From CADEDV01 sp964437415 (lineage in GTDB: Bacteria > Bacteroidota > Bacteroidia > Chitinophagales > Chitinophagaceae), in assembly GCA_964437415.1 (NCBI GenBank), contig CAYTGN010000009.1:1-64000 (forward strand): 64,000 nucleotides of DNA. Direction: 5' to 3'. A program made the position numbers and the translations under genes. Shown piece by piece: positions 42,901 to 51,258 of the stretch. A model generated the notes under the pieces. That model was not told the DNA's origin, did no database searches, and worked only from the letters and a program-made list of their open reading frames with translations. Positions within the stretch are counted from its first letter, which is position 1, and each line of letters opens with the position of its first letter.

Positions 42901-44455
42901 TGAAATACTGGCTGAGATGTTGTGGCTGATCGCTGAGCACTGCCAGTGGTGTGTCTGTTCCCATGGAGCCTACAGGTTCTTTTCCATCCAAAGCCATGGG
43001 TGCAATGATGCTGTCGAGGTCTTCGGTGGAATAGCCAAATGCTTTTTGATATTTGAACACCTGGTCATGTTCCAGGTGGGTAAACATAATTCTTGGCTCG
43101 GGGAGTTCTTCTAATCTTATCTTGTATCTGTTCAACCACTCGCCATAAGGTTTTTGTGAACAGATATCTTTTTTCAGCTCTTCATCACTGATGATCTTAC
43201 CTTTTTCCATGTCCACCACGAACATCTTGCCCGGTTGCAGGCGGCCATTCTCAATGATGAGGGATGGGTCCACCGGCAGCACACCTGTTTCAGATGCCAT
43301 GATCACACGGTCATCATTGGTAACACAATACCGCGAAGGACGCAGGCCATTTCTGTCCAGCGTGGCCCCGATGATCTTTCCGTCGGTGAAAGATATGGAT
43401 GCGGGTCCGTCCCATGGCTCCATGAAAGAAGAATGAAATTCGTAAAATGCTTTTTTCAGCGGGTCCATCTTTTCATTGCCATCCCATGCTTCTGGAATCA
43501 GCATCATCATCACATGCGGCAGCGAACGACCGGTGAGGGTGAGCAGTTCTATCACATTGTCGAGACAGGCGGAATCGCTTTGATCTTCACTTATCACCGG
43601 CAGCAGCATTTCCATTTCGTCTTTGCTGAAGTAGGGTGTGGTGAATCCTTTTTCACCTGCTTTGAGCCAGTTCAGGTTTCCCTGCAGTGTATTGATCTCA
43701 CCGTTATGTGCAATGTAGCGGAAAGGCTGTGCCAGTTTCCAGGAAGGAAATGTGTTGGTGGCAAACCGTGAATGCACCAAACCAAAAGCGCTGACCACTC
43801 TTTTGTCATTGAGGTCGGGAAAATAGCCGCGGACCTGCAGGCTGGTCAATTGTCCTTTATAGACGATTACTTTGTGTGAAAGCGAAGCCACATAAAAACC
43901 GATGCTGTCTTTTTTCACAGTGTTGTTAATGGTATGCGATGCATAGTTGCGCAGCACAAAAAGTTTTCTTTCAAAATCAGTTTTACTGAAAATATGATCG
44001 GCACAGGCAACAAAGACCTGTTCCATTTCAGGCTCCACACTCAATGCAGTGGGGCCAATGCCGGAGGGATTAGTGGGCACTTTGCGGTAAGTAAGTATCT
44101 CAAGTCCCAGTTTTTCAGCAGCCCGGTTGAATATATCACGGCATTCTTCCCGCAGTCTTATTTCTTTCGGGAAAAAAATCATACCCACACCATACTTGCC
44201 ATAGGAGGGAAGGTGCACACCCGATTTCAGGCATTCATCAAAAAAGAATTCGTGTGGTATTTGCAGCATGATGCCGGCGCCATCGCCGGTGTTGGCTTCA
44301 CAACCACAGGCGCCGCGGTGTTCCATATTTTCAAGTACGGTCAAAGCATCTGCAATATGCTGATGCGATTTGTGTCCCCTGATGTTGGCCACGAACCCGA
44401 TGCCGCAGGCATCATGTTCAAACGAAGGATGATATAAGCCGGTTTTGCCTGCCAT
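39938..44455 (-). CDS. gltB: Glutamate synthase (NADPH) large subunit
   Basis: 1505 residues, the full ferredoxin/NADPH GOGAT alpha chain. The N-terminal class II glutaminase domain begins after a short propeptide: 'HDACGIGFVANIRG', with Cys17 expected to become the catalytic N-terminal residue. 'SAFGLVHSRFATNTFPSWKLAQPFRYIAHNGEINTL' is the glutamine site. The central and FMN-binding synthase domains have 'GGEDEKRYEPLGNGDSMRSAVKQVASARFGVT', 'ISGHDGGTGASP' and the 3Fe-4S Cys motif 'CIMMRKCHMNTCPVGVATQD'. The C-terminal GXGXG beta-helix has 'GGANDYFGKGLSGARLVIYP'. First gene of gltBD. The 250-bp gap on its 5' side (44456-44705) holds its promoter region and an 8-bp inverted repeat, but no gene. 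Confidence 0.97.
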   Translation of the reverse strand: MAGKTGLYHPSFEHDACGIGFVANIRGHKSHQHIADALTVLENMEHRGACGCEANTGDGAGIMLQIPHEFFFDECLKSGVHLPSYGKYGVGMIFFPKEIRLREECRDIFNRAAEKLGLEILTYRKVPTNPSGIGPTALSVEPEMEQVFVACADHIFSKTDFERKLFVLRNYASHTINNTVKKDSIGFYVASLSHKVIVYKGQLTSLQVRGYFPDLNDKRVVSAFGLVHSRFATNTFPSWKLAQPFRYIAHNGEINTLQGNLNWLKAGEKGFTTPYFSKDEMEMLLPVISEDQSDSACLDNVIELLTLTGRSLPHVMMMLIPEAWDGNEKMDPLKKAFYEFHSSFMEPWDGPASISFTDGKIIGATLDRNGLRPSRYCVTNDDRVIMASETGVLPVDPSLIIENGRLQPGKMFVVDMEKGKIISDEELKKDICSQKPYGEWLNRYKIRLEELPEPRIMFTHLEHDQVFKYQKAFGYSTEDLDSIIAPMALDGKEPVGSMGTDTPLAVLSDQPQHLSQYFKQLFAQVTNPPIDPIRERLVMSLATFAGNNGNLLMEDPLTCHNVALKHPVLTNHELEKIRSIDTGLFQAKTVQCYFRANGKPGSLKKGLDRICEYAVHAVEDGFKVLILQDRAIDSNHAAIPSLLSAAAIHHHLIRKGMRGQVGIIVEGGDVWEVHHFACLIGFGATAINPYLALSSIRDLKETGRLQTALHEDELKKNYIKAVNEGLLKVFSKMGISTLQSYQGAQIFEILGLNKDVVDKYFSGATSRIEGMGLDEIAKEVLAKHFLAFSKKDIPVERLPVGGNYQWRRKGEFHLFNPQTIHLLQHATRSNDYNTFKKYSKLVNDQSEKACTLRSLFRFKKNNPSISIDEVEPAENIYKRFATGAMSFGSISWEAHTTLAIAMNRLGGKSNTGEGGEDEKRYEPLGNGDSMRSAVKQVASARFGVTSLYLTEADELQIKMAQGAKPGEGGQLPGHKVDEWIGRVRHATPGVGLISPPPHHDIYSIEDLAQLIYDLKNANRKARISVKLVSKAGVGTIAAGVTKAKADVVLISGHDGGTGASPVSSIKHAGLPWELGLAETQQTLVKNKLRSRVVVQADGQMKTGRDIAIAALLGAEEWGVATAALIVEGCIMMRKCHMNTCPVGVATQDPELRKRFTGDPEHVVNFFKFMVQELREIMADLGFRTVNEMIGQVDCLETRDDISHWKYGKLDLSPVLYKEPASVHTPLYCCEEQDHGLADCLDWKLLAAAQPAIERKEKITASYTIKNTDRTTGTLLSNEITRLYRSAGLPDDTIHFKFTGTAGQSFGAFATKGLTLEIEGGANDYFGKGLSGARLVIYPPALSTFTPEDNSIIGNVAFYGATSGEAFIRGKAGERFAVRNSGANVVVESVGDHGCEYMTGGRVIILGDTGRNFAAGMSGGIAYVYDVKGKFSGNCNAEMVDIDPCDVNDKNELFTMLQKHVEYTGSTVAKFILEDLENQLQHFVKVFPRDYKKVLQVKGIAVKQNA

Positions 44456-44705
44456 TATTCACATGGTTTTAGAAAAAATTCAATGAAATATGGTTTTCAG
44501 AACGGAGATGGAAATCGGTTGCAAGCAAACATTTTAAAAATACGCATTATTTGTGAAGAATTGTTGCGTTTCATTCAAAAAAACAGCTAATGAATGTTAG
44601 TTGTAAGAATTAAATGTGGAGAACTGTGTTTTTTCAATTTTGCCAATGAGAATAATGCTCACAGTTCCCTTTCAATAAAACAACCCAAACAATAAATGCG
44701 ATCAT

Positions 44706-45962
44706 TTACACCATATACCCAAATAAAGTATCGTCCTTGTTCAGTTCTGTATAATTGATATGATATTGCTTCATATTGCTTAGGAGAAGGTCATAATCCT
44801 CCCGGTTCTTCAGTTCGATACCAATAAGTGCGGGGCCGCTTTCTTTGTTGGTCTTTTGCATGTATTCAAACCGGGTGATATCATCTGTGGGGCCGAGCAC
44901 ATGGTTTACAAATTCTTTCAAGGCGCCGGGTCGTTGTGCAAAATTGATCAGGAAATAATGTTTCAGTCCCTCATACTGCAAACTTCTTTCCTTGATCTCC
45001 GGCATACGGTCAATATCATTATTGCTGCCGCTGACGATGCACACTATGTTTTTTCCTTTTATCTCATCAGCATAATCATCAAGAGCTGCTACACTCAATG
45101 CACCGGCGGGTTCCACCACGATGGCATCTTCATTATAAAGTTTGAGAATGGTGGAGCATATTTTTCCTTCTGCCACCAGGTGCATATCATCGAGCACATC
45201 TTTGCAGATGGGAAAAGTCAGTTCGCCGACTCGTTTCACCGCTGCGCCATCCACAAAGCGGTCAATATTATCCAGTGTAACCGGGAAACCGTTCTTTAAT
45301 GCTTCAAACATAGAAGGGGCGCCTTCGGGTTCAAGGCCGATGATCTTGGTTTGCGGAGAAAACATTTTAAAATAACTGCCAACCCCGGCGCTGAGCCCGC
45401 CGCCGCCGACCGGTACAAACAAATAATCAATACCGGAAAGATCTTCCAGTATTTCAATGCCGACCGTTCCCTGCCCTTCGATGATTCGCCAATCATCGAA
45501 GGGGGGAATAAAGGTCATTTGGTTTTCTTCTGTATATTTCTTTGCAGCAACGGCGCAGTCATCAAAGGTGTCACCCGACAAAATGATGCTGATATTGTCT
45601 TCTCCAAACATTTTTGTCTGGTTGATCTTTTGCCGGGGAGTGATCACCGGCATGAAGACAACGCCTTTTACACCCAGCTTTTTGCAACTGTAAGCAAATC
45701 CCTGCGCATGATTTCCGGCGCTGGCACAAACAACTCCTTTTTGCAATTGCTCAGCAGGAAAACTGCTCATCATGTTGTAAGCGCCACGCAGCTTATAGGA
45801 ACGGACCACCTGCAAATCCTCTCTTTTCAGGTAAACATTGCAATCATATCTTTTTGAAAGATGATGATTGTAAGAAAGAGGTGTCTTTGTCACCACTTTC
45901 TTTAGGCGAAAACTCGCAGCAGTAAAATCGAGTTGCACAGTATTGTTTACGGCTGGTTTCAT
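44706..45962 (-). CDS. ilvA: Threonine dehydratase (threonine ammonia-lyase)
   Basis: 418 residues from the ATG at 45962, whose ATGA overlaps the ilvC stop. An earlier in-frame start at 46097 is out of frame with ilvC and rejected. It deaminates threonine to 2-oxobutanoate, the first step to isoleucine. PLP domain: the Lys in 'RSYKLRGAYNMMSS', 'CASAGNHAQGFAYSCKKLGVKGVVFMP', 'VPVGGGGLSAGVGSYFK'. A C-terminal ACT-like domain ('HYFLINFAQRPGALKEFVNHVLGPTDDITRFEYMQ') probably binds isoleucine or valine. One regulatory domain, shorter than the 514-residue two-domain E. coli form. Last gene of the ilv operon. Confidence 0.95.
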   Translation of the reverse strand: MKPAVNNTVQLDFTAASFRLKKVVTKTPLSYNHHLSKRYDCNVYLKREDLQVVRSYKLRGAYNMMSSFPAEQLQKGVVCASAGNHAQGFAYSCKKLGVKGVVFMPVITPRQKINQTKMFGEDNISIILSGDTFDDCAVAAKKYTEENQMTFIPPFDDWRIIEGQGTVGIEILEDLSGIDYLFVPVGGGGLSAGVGSYFKMFSPQTKIIGLEPEGAPSMFEALKNGFPVTLDNIDRFVDGAAVKRVGELTFPICKDVLDDMHLVAEGKICSTILKLYNEDAIVVEPAGALSVAALDDYADEIKGKNIVCIVSGSNNDIDRMPEIKERSLQYEGLKHYFLINFAQRPGALKEFVNHVLGPTDDITRFEYMQKTNKESGPALIGIELKNREDYDLLLSNMKQYHINYTELNKDDTLFGYMV

Positions 45963-47095
45963 ACTAAGAATTGCTTTTCTTCTGATTCGGGTTTCACCAG
46001 TTTGCTGAATACTTCTTTGGTGGATGGGGTTGTTTTGGCTTCTGCTTTGGGCTGGTTCTCGGGCCGCAGGCTTCTCACCGTTTTTCCTGACTGCCACAAT
46101 TCACTTTCACGCAATTCTTTTAATTCTTCTTCTAATTTTTCACGATAATCCGGTTGTGAATTGGAATCAATGGAACGTTGTGATTCTTTGCCTGCCGCTA
46201 CACTATCATACAGTTCATTGAACACAGGCAGTGTGGCATCTTTGAATTTTTTCCACCAGTCAAGGGCGCCTCGCTGTGCAGTAGTGGAGCAGTTGGCATA
46301 CATCCAGTCCATTCCGTTCTCAGCCACCAGCGGCATCAATGACTGAGTCAGTTCTTCCACGGTTTCATTAAAGGCTTCAGAAGGAGAGTGGCCTCTTTCA
46401 CGCAACACCTGGTATTGCGCAGCAAAAATTCCCTGGATAGCTCCCATCAGTGTGCCCCTTTCGCCGGTGAGATCGGAATACACTTCTTTTTTGAAATCTG
46501 TTTCAAACAAATAACCACTGCCCACAGCAATACCCAGTGCGATCACTCTTTCAAATGCTTTGCCGGTGGCATCCTGGAAGATGGCATATGAACTGTTCAA
46601 TCCGCGGCCCTGTAAAAACATTCTCCTGAGAGAGGTGCCTGACCCTTTTGGCGCCACGAGAAATACATCCACATCTTTTGGCGGCACAATACCTGTTTGC
46701 TCATTGAACGTGATGCCAAAACCATGAGAAAAATATAAGGCCTTACCCGGTGTCAGATATTTTTGCACAGTTGGCCATAGTGCAATTTGTGCAGCATCGC
46801 TCAGCAGGTAGCAGATGATGGTGCCTCTTTGCAGGGCTTCCTCTATTTCAAACAGCGTTTCACCGGGGACAAAACCATCTTTGATAGCTTTATCCCATGT
46901 TTTAGAATTTTTCCGTTGGCCCACGATCACATTAATGCCATTGTCCCGTTGGTTTAATGCCTGGCCGGGACCCTGCACTCCATAGCCGATCACCGCCACG
47001 GTTTCATATTTTAATACTTCCTGTGCTTTGCTCAGGGGAAATTCTTCACGGGTTACAACGTTTTCTTCAACGCCGCCGAAGTTTAGTTTTGCCAT
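45959..47095 (-). CDS. ilvC: Ketol-acid reductoisomerase
   Basis: 378 residues. It isomerises and reduces acetolactate (or acetohydroxybutyrate) with NADPH and Mg. NADPH domain: 'VAVIGYGVQGPGQALNQRDNG' and 'VGQRKNSKTWDKA'. Metal and substrate residues: 'VAPKGSGTSLRRMFL', 'YSDLTGERGTLMGAIQG' and 'ERGHSPSEAFNETVEELTQSLMPLV'. The last 35 or so residues ('PENQPKAEAKTTPSTKEVF...') form a Lys/Glu/Thr-rich tail not seen in the usual 330-345-residue class I enzymes. It lies 53 bp after ilvN and overlaps ilvA by 4 bp. Confidence 0.95.
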   Translation of the reverse strand: MAKLNFGGVEENVVTREEFPLSKAQEVLKYETVAVIGYGVQGPGQALNQRDNGINVIVGQRKNSKTWDKAIKDGFVPGETLFEIEEALQRGTIICYLLSDAAQIALWPTVQKYLTPGKALYFSHGFGITFNEQTGIVPPKDVDVFLVAPKGSGTSLRRMFLQGRGLNSSYAIFQDATGKAFERVIALGIAVGSGYLFETDFKKEVYSDLTGERGTLMGAIQGIFAAQYQVLRERGHSPSEAFNETVEELTQSLMPLVAENGMDWMYANCSTTAQRGALDWWKKFKDATLPVFNELYDSVAAGKESQRSIDSNSQPDYREKLEEELKELRESELWQSGKTVRSLRPENQPKAEAKTTPSTKEVFSKLVKPESEEKQFLV

Positions 47096-47148
47096 CTTAT
47101 TTTTTTTGGTTTTATGTTTATTGTTTGTGATGTTATCTTTTATTCTCT

Positions 47149-47739
47149 TTACATACTAAACACTTTTTCATTCTCACTCAGGAATTCATTTTCTATTGCT
47201 TCTTCACCCGGTTCACGGTATTCAAACTCTTTAAGCTTCTGGTGAAAACCTTCACTTTTGTTGATGATGGCCACCCTGGCGCTGCGGACAAATTCGATCA
47301 GGCCATAAGGTTCCAGCACTTTGATGAGGGCATCTGTTTCTTCACGGTGTCCTGTTACTTCAAATACTGTGTAATCATTCCGTATCACTACAGCTTTGGC
47401 GCCGTATTGACGTAGCAATCTTTCCACTTTCACCTGTGCTGCAATCACATTGGTCGGCACTTTATACAAGGCAAGTTCCTGCCAGACGATCTCATCAGCA
47501 GTGCTGTAATACGCTTTCAGCACTTCCACCTGTTTTTCGATCTGGCGGCAGAGTTTGCGAACCACTTCTTCTGTTTCGTTGATTACAATGTTGAAGCGGT
47601 GTACACTATCTACCTCACTGGGCGAAGTGTTAAGACTTTCGATATTGATCTTTCTTCTCGAAAAGATGATCGCAATACGGTTCAGCAAACCGATCTGGTT
47701 CTCTGTATAGACTGTTATAGTATATTCCTGTTTCTGCAT
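47149..47739 (-). CDS. ilvN: Acetolactate synthase small (regulatory) subunit
   Basis: 196 residues. The ACT domain at the N-terminus (YTITVYTENQIGLLNRIAIIFSRRKINIESLNTSPSEVDSVHRFNIVI) binds valine and gives feedback inhibition of the catalytic subunit. The second half ('VKVERLLRQYGAKAVVIRNDYTVFEVTGHREETDALIKVLEPYGLIEFVRSARVAI') is the C-terminal ferredoxin-like activating region. It lies 11 bp after ilvB and is expressed with it. Confidence 0.95.
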   Translation of the reverse strand: MQKQEYTITVYTENQIGLLNRIAIIFSRRKINIESLNTSPSEVDSVHRFNIVINETEEVVRKLCRQIEKQVEVLKAYYSTADEIVWQELALYKVPTNVIAAQVKVERLLRQYGAKAVVIRNDYTVFEVTGHREETDALIKVLEPYGLIEFVRSARVAIINKSEGFHQKLKEFEYREPGEEAIENEFLSENEKVFSM

Positions 47740-47750
47740 AGTTTTTTTAT

Positions 47751-49529
47751 TTATACTTCTTCTTTACATAAAACAATTTCTGCCACACCCCGTCCCTGGG
47801 GCACCATTGGAAATACATTGTTTTCTTTTCCCACCATTATTTCCAGCAGGTAGCTGCCGTCATGGTCTAACATCTCTTTCAATGATTGTTTCAGCTCTTC
47901 TCTGTTGCAAACCGATTTGCCCGGAATACCAAAGCCTTTTGCCACCTGTACAAAATCAGGACTGGTGATGTCAACAAACGAATACCGGTTTTCATGAAAC
48001 AGTTGCTGCCATTGACGCACCATTCCCAGGAAATTGTTATTGAGGATAATGATCTTCACATTGGGTTTGAATTGCATGATGGTTCCCAGTTCCTGCAATG
48101 TCATTTGAAAACCTCCGTCGCCGATGATGGCAATAGTAGTGCGGGAGGGGTCGCCGTAGGCAGTCCCAATTGCAGCAGGCAGGGCAAACCCCATCGTTCC
48201 CAATCCGCCACTGGTGATATTGCTTTTGCTTTGGCTGAATTTTGCATAGCGGCAGGCCACCATCTGGTGCTGACCCACATCTGTTACAATGATCGCATCT
48301 CCATTGGTCAGTTCGTTCAATAGCTTTATCACTTCACCCATCGTGAGAACATCAGTCGTGGGGTCCAGTTCTTCTTTTATGACTTTTTCTTCTTCCAATA
48401 ACTGGTGATCACGAAAACGTTGCAACCATTGCGGATAGACTTTTTGTTGTAACAAAGAAGTCAGTACCGGTAAGGTTTCTTTGCAGTCGCCCCATACAGG
48501 CACGGTTGCTTTCACATTCTTATCTATTTCTGCCGGATCAATATCAAGATGGATCACCTTTGCCTGCTTGGCGTATTTATCCAGCCGACCGGTGACACGA
48601 TCATCAAACCGCATTCCCACAGCGATCAGCACATCACACTCGTTGGTTAATACGTTTGGGCCATAATTGCCATGCATGCCCAGCATTCCCACTGCCAGCG
48701 GATGATCGGTGGGGATAGCACTCATGCCCATGATGGTCCATGCTGCCGGGATACCGGCTTTTTCAATAAAGGCTTTGAATTCTTTTTCTGCTCTGCCTAA
48801 CAGCACACCCTGGCCGAAAATAACAAAAGGCCTTTCTGCTTCATTGATAAGTTTTGCTGCTTCCTCAATATATTGTTTACGGACAATCGGTTTGGGGCGA
48901 TAGCTCCTGATATGCTCACATTTTTCATATCCGCTGTATTCAAACTGCTGCAGTTGTGCATTTTTAGTAATATCAATCAGCACGGGCCCCGGGCGGCCGC
49001 TGTTGGCGATATAAAAAGCTTTGGCCAATACATGCGGAATTTCTGTGGCATCTGTCACCTGGTAATTCCATTTGGTGACGGGTGTTGTGATATTCATCAC
49101 ATCTGTTTCCTGGAAAGCATCTGTGCCGAGCAAATGAGCAAACACCTGTCCTGTGATGCACACAACAGGAGTGGAGTCAATCATGGCATCGGCTAGGCCG
49201 GTGACAAGATTTGTGGCGCCGGGCCCACTGGTGGCAAACACCACACCGGTTTTGCCACTTACCCTTGCAAAACCCTGAGCTGCATGAATGGCGCCCTGTT
49301 CATGTCGGACAAGAATATGATTCAGCCTGTTACTGTAATCATACAACGCATCATAGATGGGCATGATGGCGCCGCCGGGATAACCAAAAATGGTTTTCAC
49401 TCCTTCAGCAACAAGAGCTTCAAGCACCGCCACACTGCCGTTGATAGTTCCCCGGGGGGTGGATTTTGAAGAGTCTTTTTCCGTTTTCGTCTCTGTGCTT
49501 AGATTAATTGTTTCGTTCATGTTGTTCAA
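47751..49529 (-). CDS. ilvB: Acetolactate synthase large (catalytic) subunit
   Basis: 592 residues, ThDP- and FAD-dependent. It condenses two pyruvates, or pyruvate and 2-oxobutanoate, for valine, leucine and isoleucine. ThDP site: the activating Glu in 'AEGVKTIFGYPGGAIMPIYDAL', 'LVRHEQGAIHAAQGFARVSGK' and 'IIGDGGFQMTLQELGTIMQFKPNVKIIILNN'. 'FGMRFDDRVTGRLDKYA'-type FAD contacts are present. A 30-residue Ser/Thr-rich N-terminal extension precedes the domain. It lies 41 bp after ilvD. Confidence 0.97.
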   Translation of the reverse strand: MNNMNETINLSTETKTEKDSSKSTPRGTINGSVAVLEALVAEGVKTIFGYPGGAIMPIYDALYDYSNRLNHILVRHEQGAIHAAQGFARVSGKTGVVFATSGPGATNLVTGLADAMIDSTPVVCITGQVFAHLLGTDAFQETDVMNITTPVTKWNYQVTDATEIPHVLAKAFYIANSGRPGPVLIDITKNAQLQQFEYSGYEKCEHIRSYRPKPIVRKQYIEEAAKLINEAERPFVIFGQGVLLGRAEKEFKAFIEKAGIPAAWTIMGMSAIPTDHPLAVGMLGMHGNYGPNVLTNECDVLIAVGMRFDDRVTGRLDKYAKQAKVIHLDIDPAEIDKNVKATVPVWGDCKETLPVLTSLLQQKVYPQWLQRFRDHQLLEEEKVIKEELDPTTDVLTMGEVIKLLNELTNGDAIIVTDVGQHQMVACRYAKFSQSKSNITSGGLGTMGFALPAAIGTAYGDPSRTTIAIIGDGGFQMTLQELGTIMQFKPNVKIIILNNNFLGMVRQWQQLFHENRYSFVDITSPDFVQVAKGFGIPGKSVCNREELKQSLKEMLDHDGSYLLEIMVGKENNVFPMVPQGRGVAEIVLCKEEV

Positions 49530-49569
49530 TTTCTTTTATTCCGGTATCACTTAATTCTCTTTGTGTAAA

Positions 49570-51258
49570 TCATAGGTCTTCATCAGTCACACAGCCCTCA
49601 CTGGCATCCTTCACCACTTTTGCATATTTATACAATACTCCATGGGTTGCTTTAAGCGGTGGTTGCTTCCAGGCCTTTCTTCTTTCAGCGATCACATCAT
49701 CACTCACTTTTAATGTCAGTGTGTTTTTCGTTGCATCAATTTCGATGATGTCATTATCTTCTACAAGTCCGATCAATCCTCCATCAAATGCTTCGGGAGT
49801 GATATGACCTACTACAAAACCATGTGTGCCGCCGCTGAATCTTCCGTCTGTGACAAGGGCAACAGTTTTTCCCAGTCCTGCACCAATGATAGCGCCGGTT
49901 GGTTTCAGCATTTCGGGCATACCCGGCGCTCCTTTTGGCCCGATATATCTTATTACTACTACATCACCTGCCTTCACCTTGCCGGAAGAAATACCTTCTA
50001 TAAAATCTTTTTCGCCGTCAAACACTCTTGCTGTTCCTTCAAAACGTTCTCCTTCTTTGCCGCTGATCTTGGCAACACTTCCTTTTTCAGCAAGGTTGCC
50101 GTACAGGATTTGCAGGTGCCCCGTCTTCTTTAGTGGTTGTTCTAACGGGTGAATGATGTTCTGAGCCTTAAAATCAAGATCCGGAACACCTGCTAAATTC
50201 TCTGCCACCGTTTTACCGGTCACTGTCAAACAATCGCCATGTAACAAATCGTTTTTCAATAGATATTTCATCACGGCAGGAACACCGCCATGTTTATGTA
50301 AATCCTCCATCAGGTATTTGCCCGATGGTTTGAAATCTGCGAGCACAGGAATACGGTCACTTATTTTTTGGAAATCGTCCTGTGATAAAGGAACGCCAAC
50401 ACTTTTTGCCATTGCTATTAGATGAAGCACGGCATTTGTACTTCCTCCCAGCACCATGATCACGGTTATCGCATTTTCAAATGCCCTCCGGGTCATGATG
50501 TCTTTGGGTTTTATGTTTTTTTCCAGCAAAATTTTTATCGCCTCTCCGATGGCGGCACATTCTTTTTGCTTCTCCACACTCAATGCGGGGTTAGAAGATG
50601 AGTTAGGTAAACTCATTCCCAATGCTTCAATCGCTGAGGCCATGGTATTGGCGGTGTACATGCCGCCACAGGCTCCGGCACCAGGACAGGAGTGTTGTAC
50701 AATGCTTTTAAAATCGGCATCACTTAAATTGCCTGCGATCTTTTGCCCCAATGCTTCAAATGCACTGACGATGTTCAGATCTTCACCTTTATAATGACCG
50801 GGAGCGATGGTGCCGCCGTATAACATGATGGCAGGCCGGTTCAGCCTTCCCATCGCCATCACTGCACCCGGCATATTTTTATCACAACCGGGAATGGCGA
50901 TGATGGCATCATAGTATTGGGCGCCGGCATTGGTCTCAATGCTGTCTGCGATTACATCACGGCTTACCAGGCTATACCGCATCCCGTCTGTTCCCATGCT
51001 GATGCCATCACTTACACCTATTGTATAAAACCGAAGACCTAATAATTCCTTTACTCCATTCACACTGTCACGGACACTTACTGCCAGGTCATTCAGGTGC
51101 ATATTGCAGGGGTTGCCATCCCAGCCCATACTCACAATGCCTACCTGTGCTTTGTTAAAATCATCTTCTTTAAAACCGATGGCATAATACATGGCCTGTG
51201 CAGCAGGTTGCGACGGATCCTGCGTTAAGGTTTTTGAATATTTGTTCAGTGTGTTCAT
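49570..51258 (-). CDS. ilvD: Dihydroxy-acid dehydratase
   Basis: 562 residues. It dehydrates dihydroxyisovalerate and dihydroxymethylvalerate to the 2-oxo acids of valine and isoleucine. Iron-sulfur Cys residues: 'MGWDGNPCNMHLNDLA', 'AIPGCDKNMPGAVMA' and 'CPGAGACGGMYTANTMASAIEALGMSLPNSSSNPA'. 'VALVTDGRFSGGTHGFVVGHITPEA' is the C-terminal signature. Its start overlaps ilvE by 4 bp (ATGA). Confidence 0.97.
   Translation of the reverse strand: MNTLNKYSKTLTQDPSQPAAQAMYYAIGFKEDDFNKAQVGIVSMGWDGNPCNMHLNDLAVSVRDSVNGVKELLGLRFYTIGVSDGISMGTDGMRYSLVSRDVIADSIETNAGAQYYDAIIAIPGCDKNMPGAVMAMGRLNRPAIMLYGGTIAPGHYKGEDLNIVSAFEALGQKIAGNLSDADFKSIVQHSCPGAGACGGMYTANTMASAIEALGMSLPNSSSNPALSVEKQKECAAIGEAIKILLEKNIKPKDIMTRRAFENAITVIMVLGGSTNAVLHLIAMAKSVGVPLSQDDFQKISDRIPVLADFKPSGKYLMEDLHKHGGVPAVMKYLLKNDLLHGDCLTVTGKTVAENLAGVPDLDFKAQNIIHPLEQPLKKTGHLQILYGNLAEKGSVAKISGKEGERFEGTARVFDGEKDFIEGISSGKVKAGDVVVIRYIGPKGAPGMPEMLKPTGAIIGAGLGKTVALVTDGRFSGGTHGFVVGHITPEAFDGGLIGLVEDNDIIEIDATKNTLTLKVSDDVIAERRKAWKQPPLKATHGVLYKYAKVVKDASEGCVTDEDL

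Noticed and set aside
44621..44667. 8-bp inverted repeat (GAACTGTG / CACAGTTC) between ilvA and gltB
   Set aside because: The 31-nt loop is long and no T-run follows, so it cannot be called a terminator or operator.
45963..46097. N-terminal extension of ilvA
   Set aside because: It overlaps ilvC by more than 100 bp in another frame and lacks family similarity; the ATGA overlap at 45959-45962 gives a better start.
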